Source: Bacteroidota bacterium
GTDB lineage: Bacteria; Bacteroidota; Bacteroidia; Bacteroidales; Bacteroidaceae
Reading direction: 5' to 3'
NCBI GenBank assembly: GCA_023425865.1
Contig: JAFABV010000046.1
Span: 11,639 to 75,638, forward strand
Length of the DNA stretch: 64,000 bases
Positions within the stretch are counted from its first letter, which is position 1. Each line of letters opens with the position of its first letter. Shown piece after piece: positions 1 through 8,893 of this stretch. The notes beneath the pieces were generated by a model. It worked only from the letters and a program-made list of their open reading frames with translations. It did not search any database and had not been told where the DNA came from. The position numbers and the translations under genes were made by a program.

Positions 1-1
1 A

Positions 2-760
2 TTCACCAAGATACAGGCGGTGTTCATCTCCCACCTGCACGGTGACCACTGCTTCGGACTCATCGGTATGATCTCCACCTTCGGCATGCTCGGCCGTACG
101 GCCCCACTGCACATCTATGCCCCCGCGGATTTAGAACCGATACTCGACGCCCAGCTGAGACTGTTCTGTGGTGGATTGGAATACGAAGTGGCGTTCCATG
201 CCATAGACTCCACCTGCCATACTGTCATCTACGAGGACAAAAGTCTTACAGTGGAAACCATTCCTCTCGACCATCGCATCGCCTGCAGCGGATTTCTCTT
301 TCGGGAACGCCCCACGCTGCCTCATATCCGACGAGACATGATCGACTTCTACGGCATTCCGCTCAGCCAGATCAACAATATCAAGAACGGCACCGACTGG
401 ACAACCCCTGACGGTGATGTGGTGCCCAACGCCAAACTCACCCTCCCACCCAATCCACCACGCTCCTATGCCTACTGCAGCGACACACGCTACATGCCCC
501 ACCTCTACAAAATGGTAAAAGGCGTCACCTTATTATACCATGAGTCTACGTACGACGCTTCCTGTGCCGATCGAGCCCGGCTCTATTTCCATTCCACCTC
601 CCAACAGGCTGCCACCGTAGCACGTGACGCTGAGGTGGGAAAATTAGTGCTCGGACATTTCAGCGCACGGTATGAAAACGAAGCGGGGATTCTCGATGAA
701 GCTACCGCAATCTTCCCCAATTGTGTCCTCGCAATAGAGGGAATGACCATAGAATTATAA
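2..760 (+). CDS. rnz: Ribonuclease Z (tRNA 3'-end endonuclease), 5' end outside window
   Basis: Metallo-beta-lactamase-fold endonuclease that trims the 3' trailer of tRNA precursors in the cytoplasm. The zinc-binding HLHGDH motif lies at visible residues 11-16, followed by the RNase Z-typical GLIGMISTFGMLGR stretch. Later come the AYCSDT segment (metal-ligand Asp) and an LGHFSARY segment carrying the last His ligand. The frame is open from base 2, so the gene begins outside the window. RNase Z is usually about 300 residues, so roughly 50-60 N-terminal residues are missing. An internal GTG could be mistaken for a start, but it sits just before the catalytic motif. Confidence 0.93.
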   Translation, partial: FTKIQAVFISHLHGDHCFGLIGMISTFGMLGRTAPLHIYAPADLEPILDAQLRLFCGGLEYEVAFHAIDSTCHTVIYEDKSLTVETIPLDHRIACSGFLFRERPTLPHIRRDMIDFYGIPLSQINNIKNGTDWTTPDGDVVPNAKLTLPPNPPRSYAYCSDTRYMPHLYKMVKGVTLLYHESTYDASCADRARLYFHSTSQQAATVARDAEVGKLVLGHFSARYENEAGILDEATAIFPNCVLAIEGMTIEL

Positions 761-815
761 CATTTATATAAAAAATGCCATAATTTAAGGAGTATTAGGA
801 GATTATCTTGTAAAA

Positions 816-849
816 TTTGTTGTTGGTAATCAAAATTTTCGTATCTTTG
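816..849 (+). promoter_or_regulatory. Bacteroidota-type promoter upstream of ompA
   Basis: A TTTG at 816-819 is followed after 22 bp by TATCTTTG at 842-849, matching the -33/-7 consensus of the Bacteroidota primary sigma factor. Transcription would start near 855. That gives the ompA-like gene an untranslated leader of about 335 nt. Confidence 0.7.
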
Positions 850-1188
850 CAGTGCAATTTGACTGAATAAGACATTGATAGCCGTTGCAACATCAACTTT
901 ACCTTTGTCTGCTTCATTCAATGCAATGGTCTTAGAACAGAAACGATGCACAACTATGATGAAATAGATTGTAGCGCTGATAAATTTAGAAAAGAGATAT
1001 ATCATGGGGAAATATGACAGATATCCACCCGTGTGAAACGAAAGTTATAAAAACAGGAAATAAAGTTAGGACTTTGATAAATGAACCGAATCACTCAGTG
1101 TACAGTTCTTGTACGCAGAGCGTACCAATCATTTGAAACGTCCTCCCAAACGCAAAATATTATATAATACATTATTAATACTTTTTTT
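850..1188 (+). promoter_or_regulatory. Long untranslated leader of the OmpA gene with a possible small upstream ORF
   Basis: This 339-bp stretch between the promoter and the porin start has no recognisable gene. It holds a possible 23-codon ORF at 946-1017 that begins ATGCACAAC and ends in TGA. No terminator was seen between the promoter and ompA, so the stretch is probably transcribed with it. I see no known riboswitch. Regulation by the leader is an inference from its length alone. Confidence 0.4.
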
Positions 1189-2232
1189 ATGAAAAAACTT
1201 TTATTCGTTGCTGCCATGCTTGGCATTGGCATCAGTAGTGTGCAGGCACAGGTAGCCTATGAGAAGGCTAAGGCATTCGATAACATTTATCTTGGAATCG
1301 AAGGCGGTGCAACCACCAATCTCACTTTTAACCACACTTTCCCTCTCAATGGAGCTGCTGGTATCAAGTTGGGTAAGAACTTTAGCCCTGTTTTCGGTGC
1401 TAACATTGAAGGTGTTGCTCTTTTCGGTGATAACAACTTCATCTACTCTAAGAACGTCGTTAAGGCTGTAAACGTAGGCCTGAACGGAACTATCAATTTC
1501 ACCAACCTCTTTGGTGAATATCGTCCCGACCGTACCTTCGAGGTAGGTGCTGAGGCTGGTATCGGCTATCTGCACTTCTTCGGCAATAAGGGTATCGCTG
1601 ATCAGACCAAGACTGATGACGATGAGCTCTCTGCAAAGACCGCCCTCACTTTCGCTTGGAACCTTGGCGAGCAGAAGGCTTGGCAGGTCTATGTGGCTCC
1701 TACCATCTTCTGGAACCTGACTGGCCGCACTGATGACCCCGTTAAGTTCAACAAGAACTACGCTCAGGTTGGTCTGTTCGCTGGTGTGAACTACAAGTTC
1801 AAGACCTCTAACGGCACACATAACTTCAAGGTTTACGACCTCACCGACATGAACAACGAGCTCAACGACCTCCGCGCTCAGCTGGCTGCTAAGCCTAAGG
1901 AAGTAGTGAAGGAAGTAGTGAAGGAAGTAGTGAAGGAAGTTCCCGTTGCTGCTGCTACCTCTCAGTATTTCGTAACCTTCGCACAGGGTAGTTCAGCTCT
2001 CTCTAACGAGGCTAAGTCTATCCTCAACGACGTGAAGAGCGGAAGCCGCGTTCAGATTATCGGTACTGCTTCTCCCGAGGGTTCTAAGGCTCTTAACGAC
2101 AAGCTGTCTCAGGCTCGTGCTGACGTAGTTGCTAACTACTTGAAGTCTAAGGGCGTTACTGTTGAGTCTGCAGTTGGTAAGGGCGTTCAGGGCGTTACTT
2201 CTAACCGTCTGGCTATCGTTTACGTAAAGTAA
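1189..2232 (+). CDS. OmpA-family outer-membrane protein
   Basis: Abundant-type outer-membrane protein joining the outer membrane to peptidoglycan. A signal peptide covers about residues 1-21 (MKKLLFVAAMLGIGISS, cleaved after AQA). A beta-barrel-like region with alternating aromatic residues runs to about 205. A charged linker contains KEVV repeats at about 236-252. The OmpA-like peptidoglycan-binding domain occupies about 258-347 and ends TSNRLAIVYVK. Codon use is strongly biased toward GCT, GGT and AAG, unlike the neighbours, which fits a highly expressed gene. It appears monocistronic, with its own promoter and a strong terminator. Confidence 0.9.
   Translation: MKKLLFVAAMLGIGISSVQAQVAYEKAKAFDNIYLGIEGGATTNLTFNHTFPLNGAAGIKLGKNFSPVFGANIEGVALFGDNNFIYSKNVVKAVNVGLNGTINFTNLFGEYRPDRTFEVGAEAGIGYLHFFGNKGIADQTKTDDDELSAKTALTFAWNLGEQKAWQVYVAPTIFWNLTGRTDDPVKFNKNYAQVGLFAGVNYKFKTSNGTHNFKVYDLTDMNNELNDLRAQLAAKPKEVVKEVVKEVVKEVPVAAATSQYFVTFAQGSSALSNEAKSILNDVKSGSRVQIIGTASPEGSKALNDKLSQARADVVANYLKSKGVTVESAVGKGVQGVTSNRLAIVYVK
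1897..1943 (+). repeat. 12-bp coding tandem repeat (KEVV linker of OmpA)
   Basis: The 12-bp unit AAGGAAGTAGTG is repeated three times, with a fourth diverged copy. It encodes KEVV-KEVV-KEVV-KEVP in the linker between barrel and OmpA domain. Copy-number change would keep the frame and alter linker length only. Confidence 0.85.
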
Positions 2233-2270
2233 CTTCTTCTCAACTCTGCTCTTTCTTAGAGCAATAATAT

Positions 2271-2327
2271 CAGGCACAATTGTTCTTACCATCTAAGGGA
2301 TGGAAGGACGATTGTGTCTTTTTTTTG
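2271..2327 (+). terminator. Rho-independent terminator of ompA
   Basis: A long hairpin (GGCACAATTGTTCTTACCATC paired with GATGGAAGGACGATTGTGTC, with a few G-U pairs) is followed by a run of eight T. Confidence 0.9.
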
Positions 2328-2331
2328 TCAG

Positions 2332-2646
2332 CTATACTGATGCATATGAGCGGGGAATATAGGGCTCAATCAACATTACGAGGGAACGGCAATCATGCAA
2401 AGCACACCGTATTAGATTAAGATACCTGTTGACGCTGAATCCGTCAGCAGTTTACTTCCATCCCAGTATTACATCATCAATCTCCTCGACTTTTCCCGTT
2501 GACAGATGGAATCGTACCAAGCAAGTTTACCCACCGCTTGGCTCACGCAAAGTATCCAGATGGGTTACAGGCAGTAATGCCAAGTTATCGTTGCAAAAGA
2601 CATGACCACTATCGGAGGGATGATACTTGGCAACAAAGGTCGCTCC
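2332..2646 (-). pseudogene. Decayed protein-coding remnant, family not recognised
   Basis: On the minus strand one frame reads like protein: ATFVAKYHPSDSG, VFCNDNLALLPVTHLDTL, VRFHLSTGKVEEIDD, VILGWK. It is broken by stop codons at 2527-2529 and 2452-2454. A different minus frame upstream (about 2655-2790) also looks coding (RDIHCKFVALSRVPYC, then NFLYAYFLSNNCKE), which suggests a frameshift near 2645. There is no start codon or promoter. I cannot name the family. The coding character rests only on amino-acid composition, so this could be chance. Confidence 0.35.
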
Positions 2647-2792
2647 TTACAGTTATTGGATAGAAAATAAGCATACAAGAAATTCCTTACTATGAAAGAT
2701 CATTGCTGGCAATAGGGCACACGCGAAAGTGCTACGAACTTGCAATGAATATCTCTTATCGGAGGATTTCCTGATTTTATAGGGACTCAGCA

Positions 2793-3075
2793 TAAATTTG
2801 TATCTCCCAAAATGTTAAGCAGACAGTAATATATATTAATATCTTCCCAAGAAAATAAAGCGGACAGTAATATATATTAATATCTTCCGAGAAGTTAAAC
2901 GGACAGTAATATATATTAATATCTTCCAAGAAAATAAAGCGGACGGTAATATATATTAACATCTTCCGAGAAGTTAAACGGACAGTAATAATATTAATAT
3001 CTTCCCCAAAAAATTAAGCGGACAGAAATATATATTAAAATCCTCCAAGAAGTTTAGCGGACAGCAATATCATAG
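2793..3075. repeat. AT-rich direct tandem array, 39-41 bp unit, about 6-7 copies
   Basis: Copies begin at 2821, 2862, 2901, 2941, 2980, 3020 and 3059, with spacings of 41, 39, 40, 39, 40 and 39 bp. A partial copy precedes them. Each starts GGACAGTAATATATATTAAT and continues ATCTTCC. Two tail types alternate (an AAGAAAATAAAGC type and a GAGAAGTTAAAC type), so the true period may be a dimer of about 80 bp. No unique spacers separate the copies, so it is not a CRISPR. A minus-strand ORF through the array is a product of the repeat. Apart from the ompA terminator, the decayed gene and this array, 2233-3211 holds nothing I can identify. Confidence 0.9.
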
Positions 3076-3211
3076 ATTAGTTGCCTATAACTTCTTGATG
3101 GAAAACTATGCCACACGAAGGAAGGAAGCTCGGAAGGGTCGTAATCTACAACAGAAGGCTGACCTCACGGCCAGCCTTCATCACTTACAACGTAAAATGT
3201 ACAGGTATGAG

Positions 3212-4000
3212 TTACATTTTACTGATAATTCCTCGTTTTGTCGCTTCGATGAATTTCAGGATATTCTGAATTTCGGGGCCGTCGGGCACCTGATCCCTGA
3301 TTTGCAACAAAGCGTCAAACACACTGTTCTGACCGTGGAATACCAGACGATAGGCATTGGCAATATGCTTCTGCTCCTTCTGCCCTATTCCATTCAGTTC
3401 CATGATCTTCTTATTCGGACCACCGTAGCTCACAGGGTTATCACCCGCAACGATATACGGCGGCACATCTTTAGAGAATCGGGTACCGGCCTGAATCATT
3501 GCCATGTCGCCCACACGCGTGCAAGGGTTCTCAATCACCGACGACGAGAAGATGACATGATTGCCAATAATGCAGTCACCGGCTATCTTGGTACCATAGC
3601 CAAACACATTCTTGTTGCCAATCTTAGTATCATGACTGATATGCGCACCCTCCATCAGGAAGTTGTCATCGCCTATCACCGTCTGTCCACCAGCATGGGT
3701 GGCACGGTTGATGACCACATTCTCACGAATGATATTGTTATTGCCGATGACGAGTTGTGAACGCTCGCCCATGAAGTTGAAGTCTTGTGGCAGAGCAGCC
3801 AACACAGTACCCTGGTGTATCTTGTTGCCATTGCCCATACGCGTGCCGCAGAGCACACTCACAAAGGGATAGATGATACAGTTATCACCAATCTCAACGT
3901 CATCCTCGATATAAACGAAAGGGTATATCTTGCAGCCATCACCAATCTTCGCCTTCGGGGAAACCACGGCTTTGTCACTAATTTCGCTTGCCATAATCAT
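3212..4000 (-). CDS. lpxA: Acyl-ACP--UDP-N-acetylglucosamine O-acyltransferase (LpxA family)
   Basis: Cytoplasmic left-handed beta-helix acyltransferase for the first step of lipid A synthesis. Hexapeptide repeats (IGDGCK, IGDNCI, IGNNNI, IGDDNF, IGNKNV, IGNHVI) cover about residues 18-165. The expected catalytic His is at about 123 in GAHISHD (His125 in E. coli). A helical C-terminal part follows from about 195. Length 262 matches E. coli LpxA. Two starts are possible (4000 or 3994). Bacteroidales often carry lpxA beside an lpxC-fabZ fusion, which is absent here, so this may be a second copy. It lies downstream of the efflux genes on the same strand, 72 bp away. Confidence 0.85.
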   Translation of the reverse strand: MIMASEISDKAVVSPKAKIGDGCKIYPFVYIEDDVEIGDNCIIYPFVSVLCGTRMGNGNKIHQGTVLAALPQDFNFMGERSQLVIGNNNIIRENVVINRATHAGGQTVIGDDNFLMEGAHISHDTKIGNKNVFGYGTKIAGDCIIGNHVIFSSSVIENPCTRVGDMAMIQAGTRFSKDVPPYIVAGDNPVSYGGPNKKIMELNGIGQKEQKHIANAYRLVFHGQNSVFDALLQIRDQVPDGPEIQNILKFIEATKRGIISKM

Positions 4001-4033
4001 TATATTTTATCGCCATTTGTGAATCACAAATTT

Positions 4034-4068
4034 TGAATTATGAATTGTGAATTGTGAATTGTGAATTA
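4034..4068. repeat. Heptanucleotide tandem repeat (TGAATTR x5) upstream of lpxA
   Basis: Five successive 7-bp units start at 4034, 4041, 4048, 4055 and 4062: TGAATTA, then TGAATTG three times, then TGAATTA. They sit 34-68 bp upstream of the lpxA start and just past the end of the outer-membrane-factor gene. Slipped-strand changes here would alter promoter-region spacing, not a reading frame. Confidence 0.85.
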
Positions 4069-4072
4069 TATA

Positions 4073-5455
4073 TTATTTAGCTCCCCCACCGAGTGCCTGA
4101 TAGAGGTTCACCACGGCCTGCATCTTATAGAAGTCGTCAGTCACCTGCGAGAGTTCCACGTTGAGCAGCGATGTCTGAGCCGTGATTACCTCCAGATAGG
4201 TACTTCCTGCACTGGCCATCAAGGCTCGGGTATCTTCCACATTTTTCTTCAATACCTCGATTTGCTTGGTTTCGATGGCACTCTTCTCCGCGGAAGTATT
4301 GTAGAGTACAAGCGCATTGCTTACCTCAGCGCCCGCGGTGAGAATACTGTTCTGCCAAGTGTTGTAGGCCTGCTGATATTCATCCTGAGCCACGCGTAGC
4401 CCTGCGACGAGCTGCCCGTTCATAAAGATGGGCTGCGTGAGCGAGCCCACCAACGAGGCCAACCACTTTCCTGGATTCACCAATCCCGAACCGTTGCTGA
4501 ACCCACCCGTTGCCGAAATCGTCAGGTTGGGATAGAACCGGCTGCGTGCCTGTTCCACATTATAGAAGCAAGCGGCAAGGGCCATCTCCTTGGCATGAAC
4601 GTCAGCACGGTTGGCCAACAGCTGGATGCCCACCCCCGTAGAGAAGTTGGCAGGCAGACTCTGGTCGGCCAACTTACCGCGCGCGATAGCACCGGCAGGC
4701 TCGCCAAGCAACAGACTCAGGGCATTTTCCGACTCACGCACCTGGCGCTTCAGGTCGGCCTTCTGCGTCAACACGCTGTAGTAGTTAGACTCAGCGCTCT
4801 GCACGGCAGTAGACCTGACCCCTGCCACCACTTGGTGCTGCAACTTCATGATGTCCCAAGTGTTCTTGGTGAGTTCCTCCATATCCGCCACCAGTTCCAA
4901 CTGACGGTCGAGCATCAGCAAGGTATAGTAAAGGTTGGCTACACCCGCAACAAGCGATGTCTGCACGCTCACCTGATAATCCTTCATCTGCAACAGCGTC
5001 ACCTGTGACGAACGCTTGGCGGCCAGCAGACCGCCGAAGAGCGGCACATTCCAGCTCGCCGTCACCGGCAGCGAGTACGACTTGGTCGTGGCGTCATTGA
5101 ATCGAGTGATGGTACCCTGCGGCGTAAACACAAACTGTGGCAGGAAAGCCAACTTGGCGGCCTTGAGCTGTGCCTCGGCCATGTCTACGTTGAGTGCGGC
5201 ATTCAGCAGGTCAGGGTTATTGTCCAAGGCGCGCTGTATGTGTTGCTGCAGCTGCGGGTCGGTAAATACCTCACGCCACGGCAGGTTGCCAAAACTGGCC
5301 GTATCGGTCACGGCAAGCGTGTCGGTCAGCGAGGCCGAGTCACGAAACAGTCCCTTGGTATTCACGTCCGGACGTTCGTACTTGCCATAGAGGCTCTTGC
5401 AGCTGTTGAAAATCAATGCCGACAGAGCCAGGCTTAGATATATTATTCGTTTCAT
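4073..5455 (-). CDS. RND efflux outer-membrane factor lipoprotein (TolC/NodT family)
   Basis: Outer-membrane channel of a tripartite efflux pump. The start at 5455 gives a lipoprotein signal (MKRIIYLSLALSALIFNSC, lipidated Cys about residue 19). An ORF extension upstream would bury this signal. Two outer-membrane efflux protein repeats follow, recognisable by long amphipathic helices (ALDNNPDLLNAALNVDMAEA; LLANRADVHAKEMALAACFY). The segment RFYPNLTISATGGFSNGSG and a C-terminal LYQALGGG ending are typical of the NodT branch. It is the third gene of the adaptor-pump-channel operon, 63 bp after the pump. Confidence 0.93.
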   Translation of the reverse strand: MKRIIYLSLALSALIFNSCKSLYGKYERPDVNTKGLFRDSASLTDTLAVTDTASFGNLPWREVFTDPQLQQHIQRALDNNPDLLNAALNVDMAEAQLKAAKLAFLPQFVFTPQGTITRFNDATTKSYSLPVTASWNVPLFGGLLAAKRSSQVTLLQMKDYQVSVQTSLVAGVANLYYTLLMLDRQLELVADMEELTKNTWDIMKLQHQVVAGVRSTAVQSAESNYYSVLTQKADLKRQVRESENALSLLLGEPAGAIARGKLADQSLPANFSTGVGIQLLANRADVHAKEMALAACFYNVEQARSRFYPNLTISATGGFSNGSGLVNPGKWLASLVGSLTQPIFMNGQLVAGLRVAQDEYQQAYNTWQNSILTAGAEVSNALVLYNTSAEKSAIETKQIEVLKKNVEDTRALMASAGSTYLEVITAQTSLLNVELSQVTDDFYKMQAVVNLYQALGGGAK

Positions 5456-5518
5456 TATTTTCCTGTTTATCAGGACTCGCCGCCCCACCAGCGTGGCAGG
5501 ACGGCAGTCCGTACGTGA

Positions 5519-8500
5519 TTATTCTACGTTCTGATTGTTTTGTGTCATCAACTTCGCGGTATTGGCATACTGCTCCAGTTCCGCGTCAGCGGCCTGGTTC
5601 ACCTCGTCTTCAAATACCAGCGGACTGATGCGCTCCTGCAACCACTGGAAGATCACGAAGAGGGCCGGCACGATAAAGAGCTGAATCAGCGTACCTATCA
5701 ACATACCACCCACGGCAGAGGCACCCAATGTCTGGTTACCGTTCTTACCTACACCCGACGCAAACATCAGCGGCAGCAGACCGATAATCATGGCCAACGA
5801 GGTCATCAAGATAGGACGCAGACGGGCCGCGGCACCCAGAATGGCAGAGTACTTGATGGCCATACCCGTACGGCGGCGCTCAAGGGCGAATTGCACAATC
5901 AGAATGGCGTTCTTGGCCAACAGACCGATCAGCATGATCAGCGAGATCTGCATGTAGATGTCGTTGGCATGCCCAAAGAGGTTGGTGAAGATGAAGGCCC
6001 CTGCCAGACCGAACGGTATCGACAAGATCACCGACAACGGCAACAGGTAACTCTCATACTGCGCACTCAGAATGAGGTACACGAACACCAGACACAGGGC
6101 GAAGATAAGCGCGGTAGAGTTGCTCGACTCGGCCTCCGAACGGGTCAGACCTGAGTATTCATAGCCATAACCGTCAGGCAGATAGTCGGCAGCCACTTCC
6201 TCCACAGCCTTCAGGGCGTCACCCGATGAGTATGCGGAATTCGGCGTAATGTTCAGGTTGATGGCGGTGAAGAGGTTGAAACGGCCAATGTTAGACGGGC
6301 CATACACACGGCGCAGCTTCACAAACTCCGACACCGGAGCCATCTCGCCCGAGCCAAGGCGCACATAGATATTGCTCAGCCCATCGGGACGCATACGACT
6401 TGCCACGTCACCCTGGATCATCACACGGAACAGCTTACCGTAGGCATTGAAGTTAGAGGCATACATACCGCCATAGTAACCCTGCAGTGTCGACAACACG
6501 GCAGCGGGGCTGGTGCCCTCCTGCTTGGTCTTGGCCACGTCAACGTCTACCATATACTGCGGGTAGTTCGGGTTGTACGAGGTCATGGCGTTCTGTATCT
6601 CAGGACGCTTGTTGAGCTCTGCCAGATACCCCTTGGTGATTTCAAAGAACTTATTGAGGTCGCCACCGGTCTTGTCTTGCAGGGTCATCGAGATACCGTT
6701 GTTCACCGAGAAGCCCGGAATCATCGGTGGTCCGAAGGCCAAGATCTGCGCGTCCTTGATGGTAGCCGTTTGCTTATAGATCATACCCAGCACCATGTTG
6801 CGCTCCATGGGGTTGACGAAGATCGCGGCGGCACCCTGTCCCGAAATGGCGTCTTTGATACGGGCGAAGATATTCTTCGAGGCACGTTCCTCAAAGCTCT
6901 TGAGCTTGATGATGAAGGTAGCCTGGTCAGAACCCTGACCCGCAATGAAGTTGTAACCGGCGATGGCCGTACGGTGCTCAATGGCGGGGTTAGAGGCCAG
7001 CATCTTGTCTACCTGGGCCACAATCTCCTTGGTGCGCTCCTGACTGGTTCCCGGGGCGGCGGTCATGGTCACGAAGAGCGTACCCGTATCCTCGTCGGGC
7101 ACCAGACCCGTAGAGGTAACAGACATCATTACCACCAGTACCACGGCACCCACCACCACGGTGATGGCCGTAACGATGCGATGGTTGATGATGCGCTCCA
7201 CACCTTTCTTATATTTCTCTGTCGTACGGTCGAACACACGGTTGAAACCATCGTGGAACCGACTCACAAAGGTAGACTTCTCATGCCCTTCGTCGCTGTG
7301 CGGTTTCAAGAAGATGGCACACAGGGCAGGCGAGAGCGTCAGGGCGTTGACAGCCGAGATCACGATAGACACGGCCATGGTGATACCAAACTCACGATAG
7401 AAGGTACCCGACGTGCCGCTCATGAATGACACCGGCACGAACACGGCCGACATCACCAGCGTAATGGAGATGATGGCACCCGAAATCTCGTTCATGGCAT
7501 CGAGGGCAGCCAGCTGCGCGCTCTTGTAGCCCTGGTCGAGCTTGGCATGCACTGCCTCCACCACCACGATGGCGTCATCCACCACGATGGCGATGGCCAA
7601 CAGCAAGGCCGAGAGGGTGAGCAGGTTGATGGAGAAACCGAATATCCACAAGAACAGGAAGGTACCTATCAAGGCCACCGGCACGGCAATCATAGGGATG
7701 AGCGTCGAGCGGAAGTCCTGCAAGAAGATATACACCACGATAAACACCAGTACCAGCGTCAGTATCAGGGTGAAGATCACCTCATGGATAGAGGCGAAGA
7801 GGAAGTCGGTCACGTCTTGCATCACCACGGGTTTCATGCCGGGGGGCATAGACTTCTCAGCCTTGGCCAAGGCGGCCTTCACGTCGGTAGAGATCTGTGT
7901 GGCGTTAGAACCGGCAATCTGCTGCACCATACCTATTACGGCGGGATGGCCGTCGTTCATCATTCCCACATTGTATTGCAGGCTACCCAGTTCTGTCTTG
8001 GCCACATCCTTCAGGTAGAGGGTTTCGCCGGTGGTCTTGCTGGTCAGCACGATGTTCTCGTACTCCTGCGGAGTGGACAAACGGCCCTTATAGCGCAGCA
8101 CATACTCGAAGGCCACCTTGCTGTTTTCACCGAAGGCACCCGGGGCGGCCTCAATGTTCTGCTCTGCCAAGGCGGCGGTGATGTCGCTCGGTATAAGTCC
8201 GTACTGCTTCATCTTGTCGGGCTGCAACCAGATACGCATGGAGTAGGTCTCGGTAGAGAAGCTCTGGATGTTACCCACACCGTTGATACGCTGCAGCTCG
8301 GGAACAATATTGATGTTGTTGTAGTTGGTGAGGAACTTACTGTCGTAACGGCCATCGTCGGTGGTCAGACCGAAGATAACCACGTTAGAAGTCTGTCGCT
8401 TCTGTACGATCACACCCACCTTGGTCACCTCGGCGGGCAAGAGCGCCTGTGCCTGCGACACGCGGTTCTGCACGTTCACGGCCGCCATGTCGGCGTCAGA

Positions 8501-8794
8501 GCCCTGCTTAAAGTACACGGTGATCATGGCCATACCGTTGTTGGTGGCGGTAGAGGTCATATAGGTCATATTCTCCACACCGTTGATGCTTTCCTCCAGG
8601 GGAGTGATGACCGAGTTCATCACGGTCTTGGCATCGGCACCGGTGTAGGTGGTAGAAACCACGATGGTAGGTGGTGCAATATCGGGATACTGCTCAATAG
8701 GCAGTGAAACCAAACCGATGGTACCCAGCAAGACGAAGAAGATAGAAATCACCGTCGAGAGTACCGGGCGTTTGATAAAATTTGAAAATGACAT
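5519..8794 (-). CDS. RND efflux inner-membrane pump (HAE1/AcrB family)
   Basis: Proton-driven inner-membrane transporter, 1091 residues, the usual length for AcrB-type pumps. The start at 8794 (MSFSNFIKRPVLSTVISIF) is the family-typical N-terminus; upstream in-frame codons are not conserved-looking. The first membrane helix is followed by a large periplasmic domain. The proton-relay aspartates sit in the IVVDDAIVVVEAV segment of the central helices. A second membrane bundle (LIFALCLVFVYLILSAQYES) is near the C-terminus. The substrate is not predictable from sequence; this class usually exports hydrophobic drugs, bile salts or detergents. Confidence 0.96.
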   Translation of the reverse strand: MSFSNFIKRPVLSTVISIFFVLLGTIGLVSLPIEQYPDIAPPTIVVSTTYTGADAKTVMNSVITPLEESINGVENMTYMTSTATNNGMAMITVYFKQGSDADMAAVNVQNRVSQAQALLPAEVTKVGVIVQKRQTSNVVIFGLTTDDGRYDSKFLTNYNNINIVPELQRINGVGNIQSFSTETYSMRIWLQPDKMKQYGLIPSDITAALAEQNIEAAPGAFGENSKVAFEYVLRYKGRLSTPQEYENIVLTSKTTGETLYLKDVAKTELGSLQYNVGMMNDGHPAVIGMVQQIAGSNATQISTDVKAALAKAEKSMPPGMKPVVMQDVTDFLFASIHEVIFTLILTLVLVFIVVYIFLQDFRSTLIPMIAVPVALIGTFLFLWIFGFSINLLTLSALLLAIAIVVDDAIVVVEAVHAKLDQGYKSAQLAALDAMNEISGAIISITLVMSAVFVPVSFMSGTSGTFYREFGITMAVSIVISAVNALTLSPALCAIFLKPHSDEGHEKSTFVSRFHDGFNRVFDRTTEKYKKGVERIINHRIVTAITVVVGAVVLVVMMSVTSTGLVPDEDTGTLFVTMTAAPGTSQERTKEIVAQVDKMLASNPAIEHRTAIAGYNFIAGQGSDQATFIIKLKSFEERASKNIFARIKDAISGQGAAAIFVNPMERNMVLGMIYKQTATIKDAQILAFGPPMIPGFSVNNGISMTLQDKTGGDLNKFFEITKGYLAELNKRPEIQNAMTSYNPNYPQYMVDVDVAKTKQEGTSPAAVLSTLQGYYGGMYASNFNAYGKLFRVMIQGDVASRMRPDGLSNIYVRLGSGEMAPVSEFVKLRRVYGPSNIGRFNLFTAINLNITPNSAYSSGDALKAVEEVAADYLPDGYGYEYSGLTRSEAESSNSTALIFALCLVFVYLILSAQYESYLLPLSVILSIPFGLAGAFIFTNLFGHANDIYMQISLIMLIGLLAKNAILIVQFALERRRTGMAIKYSAILGAAARLRPILMTSLAMIIGLLPLMFASGVGKNGNQTLGASAVGGMLIGTLIQLFIVPALFVIFQWLQERISPLVFEDEVNQAADAELEQYANTAKLMTQNNQNVE

Positions 8795-8893
8795 ATTTTC
8801 TGATAATTTATGGTTGGCGCCATGGCTCGCTATGCCACGCGCGATAATTGTTGGTGTGCCCACGATGGGGCCATAGGCGGGTAAGGCTCAGGC

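Noticed and set aside
2777..2962. Minus-strand 61-codon ORF with EDINIYYCP repeats
   Set aside because: It is a translation of the AT-rich tandem array; the periodic protein follows from the 39-41-bp units, with no start context or neighbours.
2793..3075. Possible CRISPR array
   Set aside because: The copies are directly adjacent, with no unique spacers; tails vary in only two types, and no cas genes are present.
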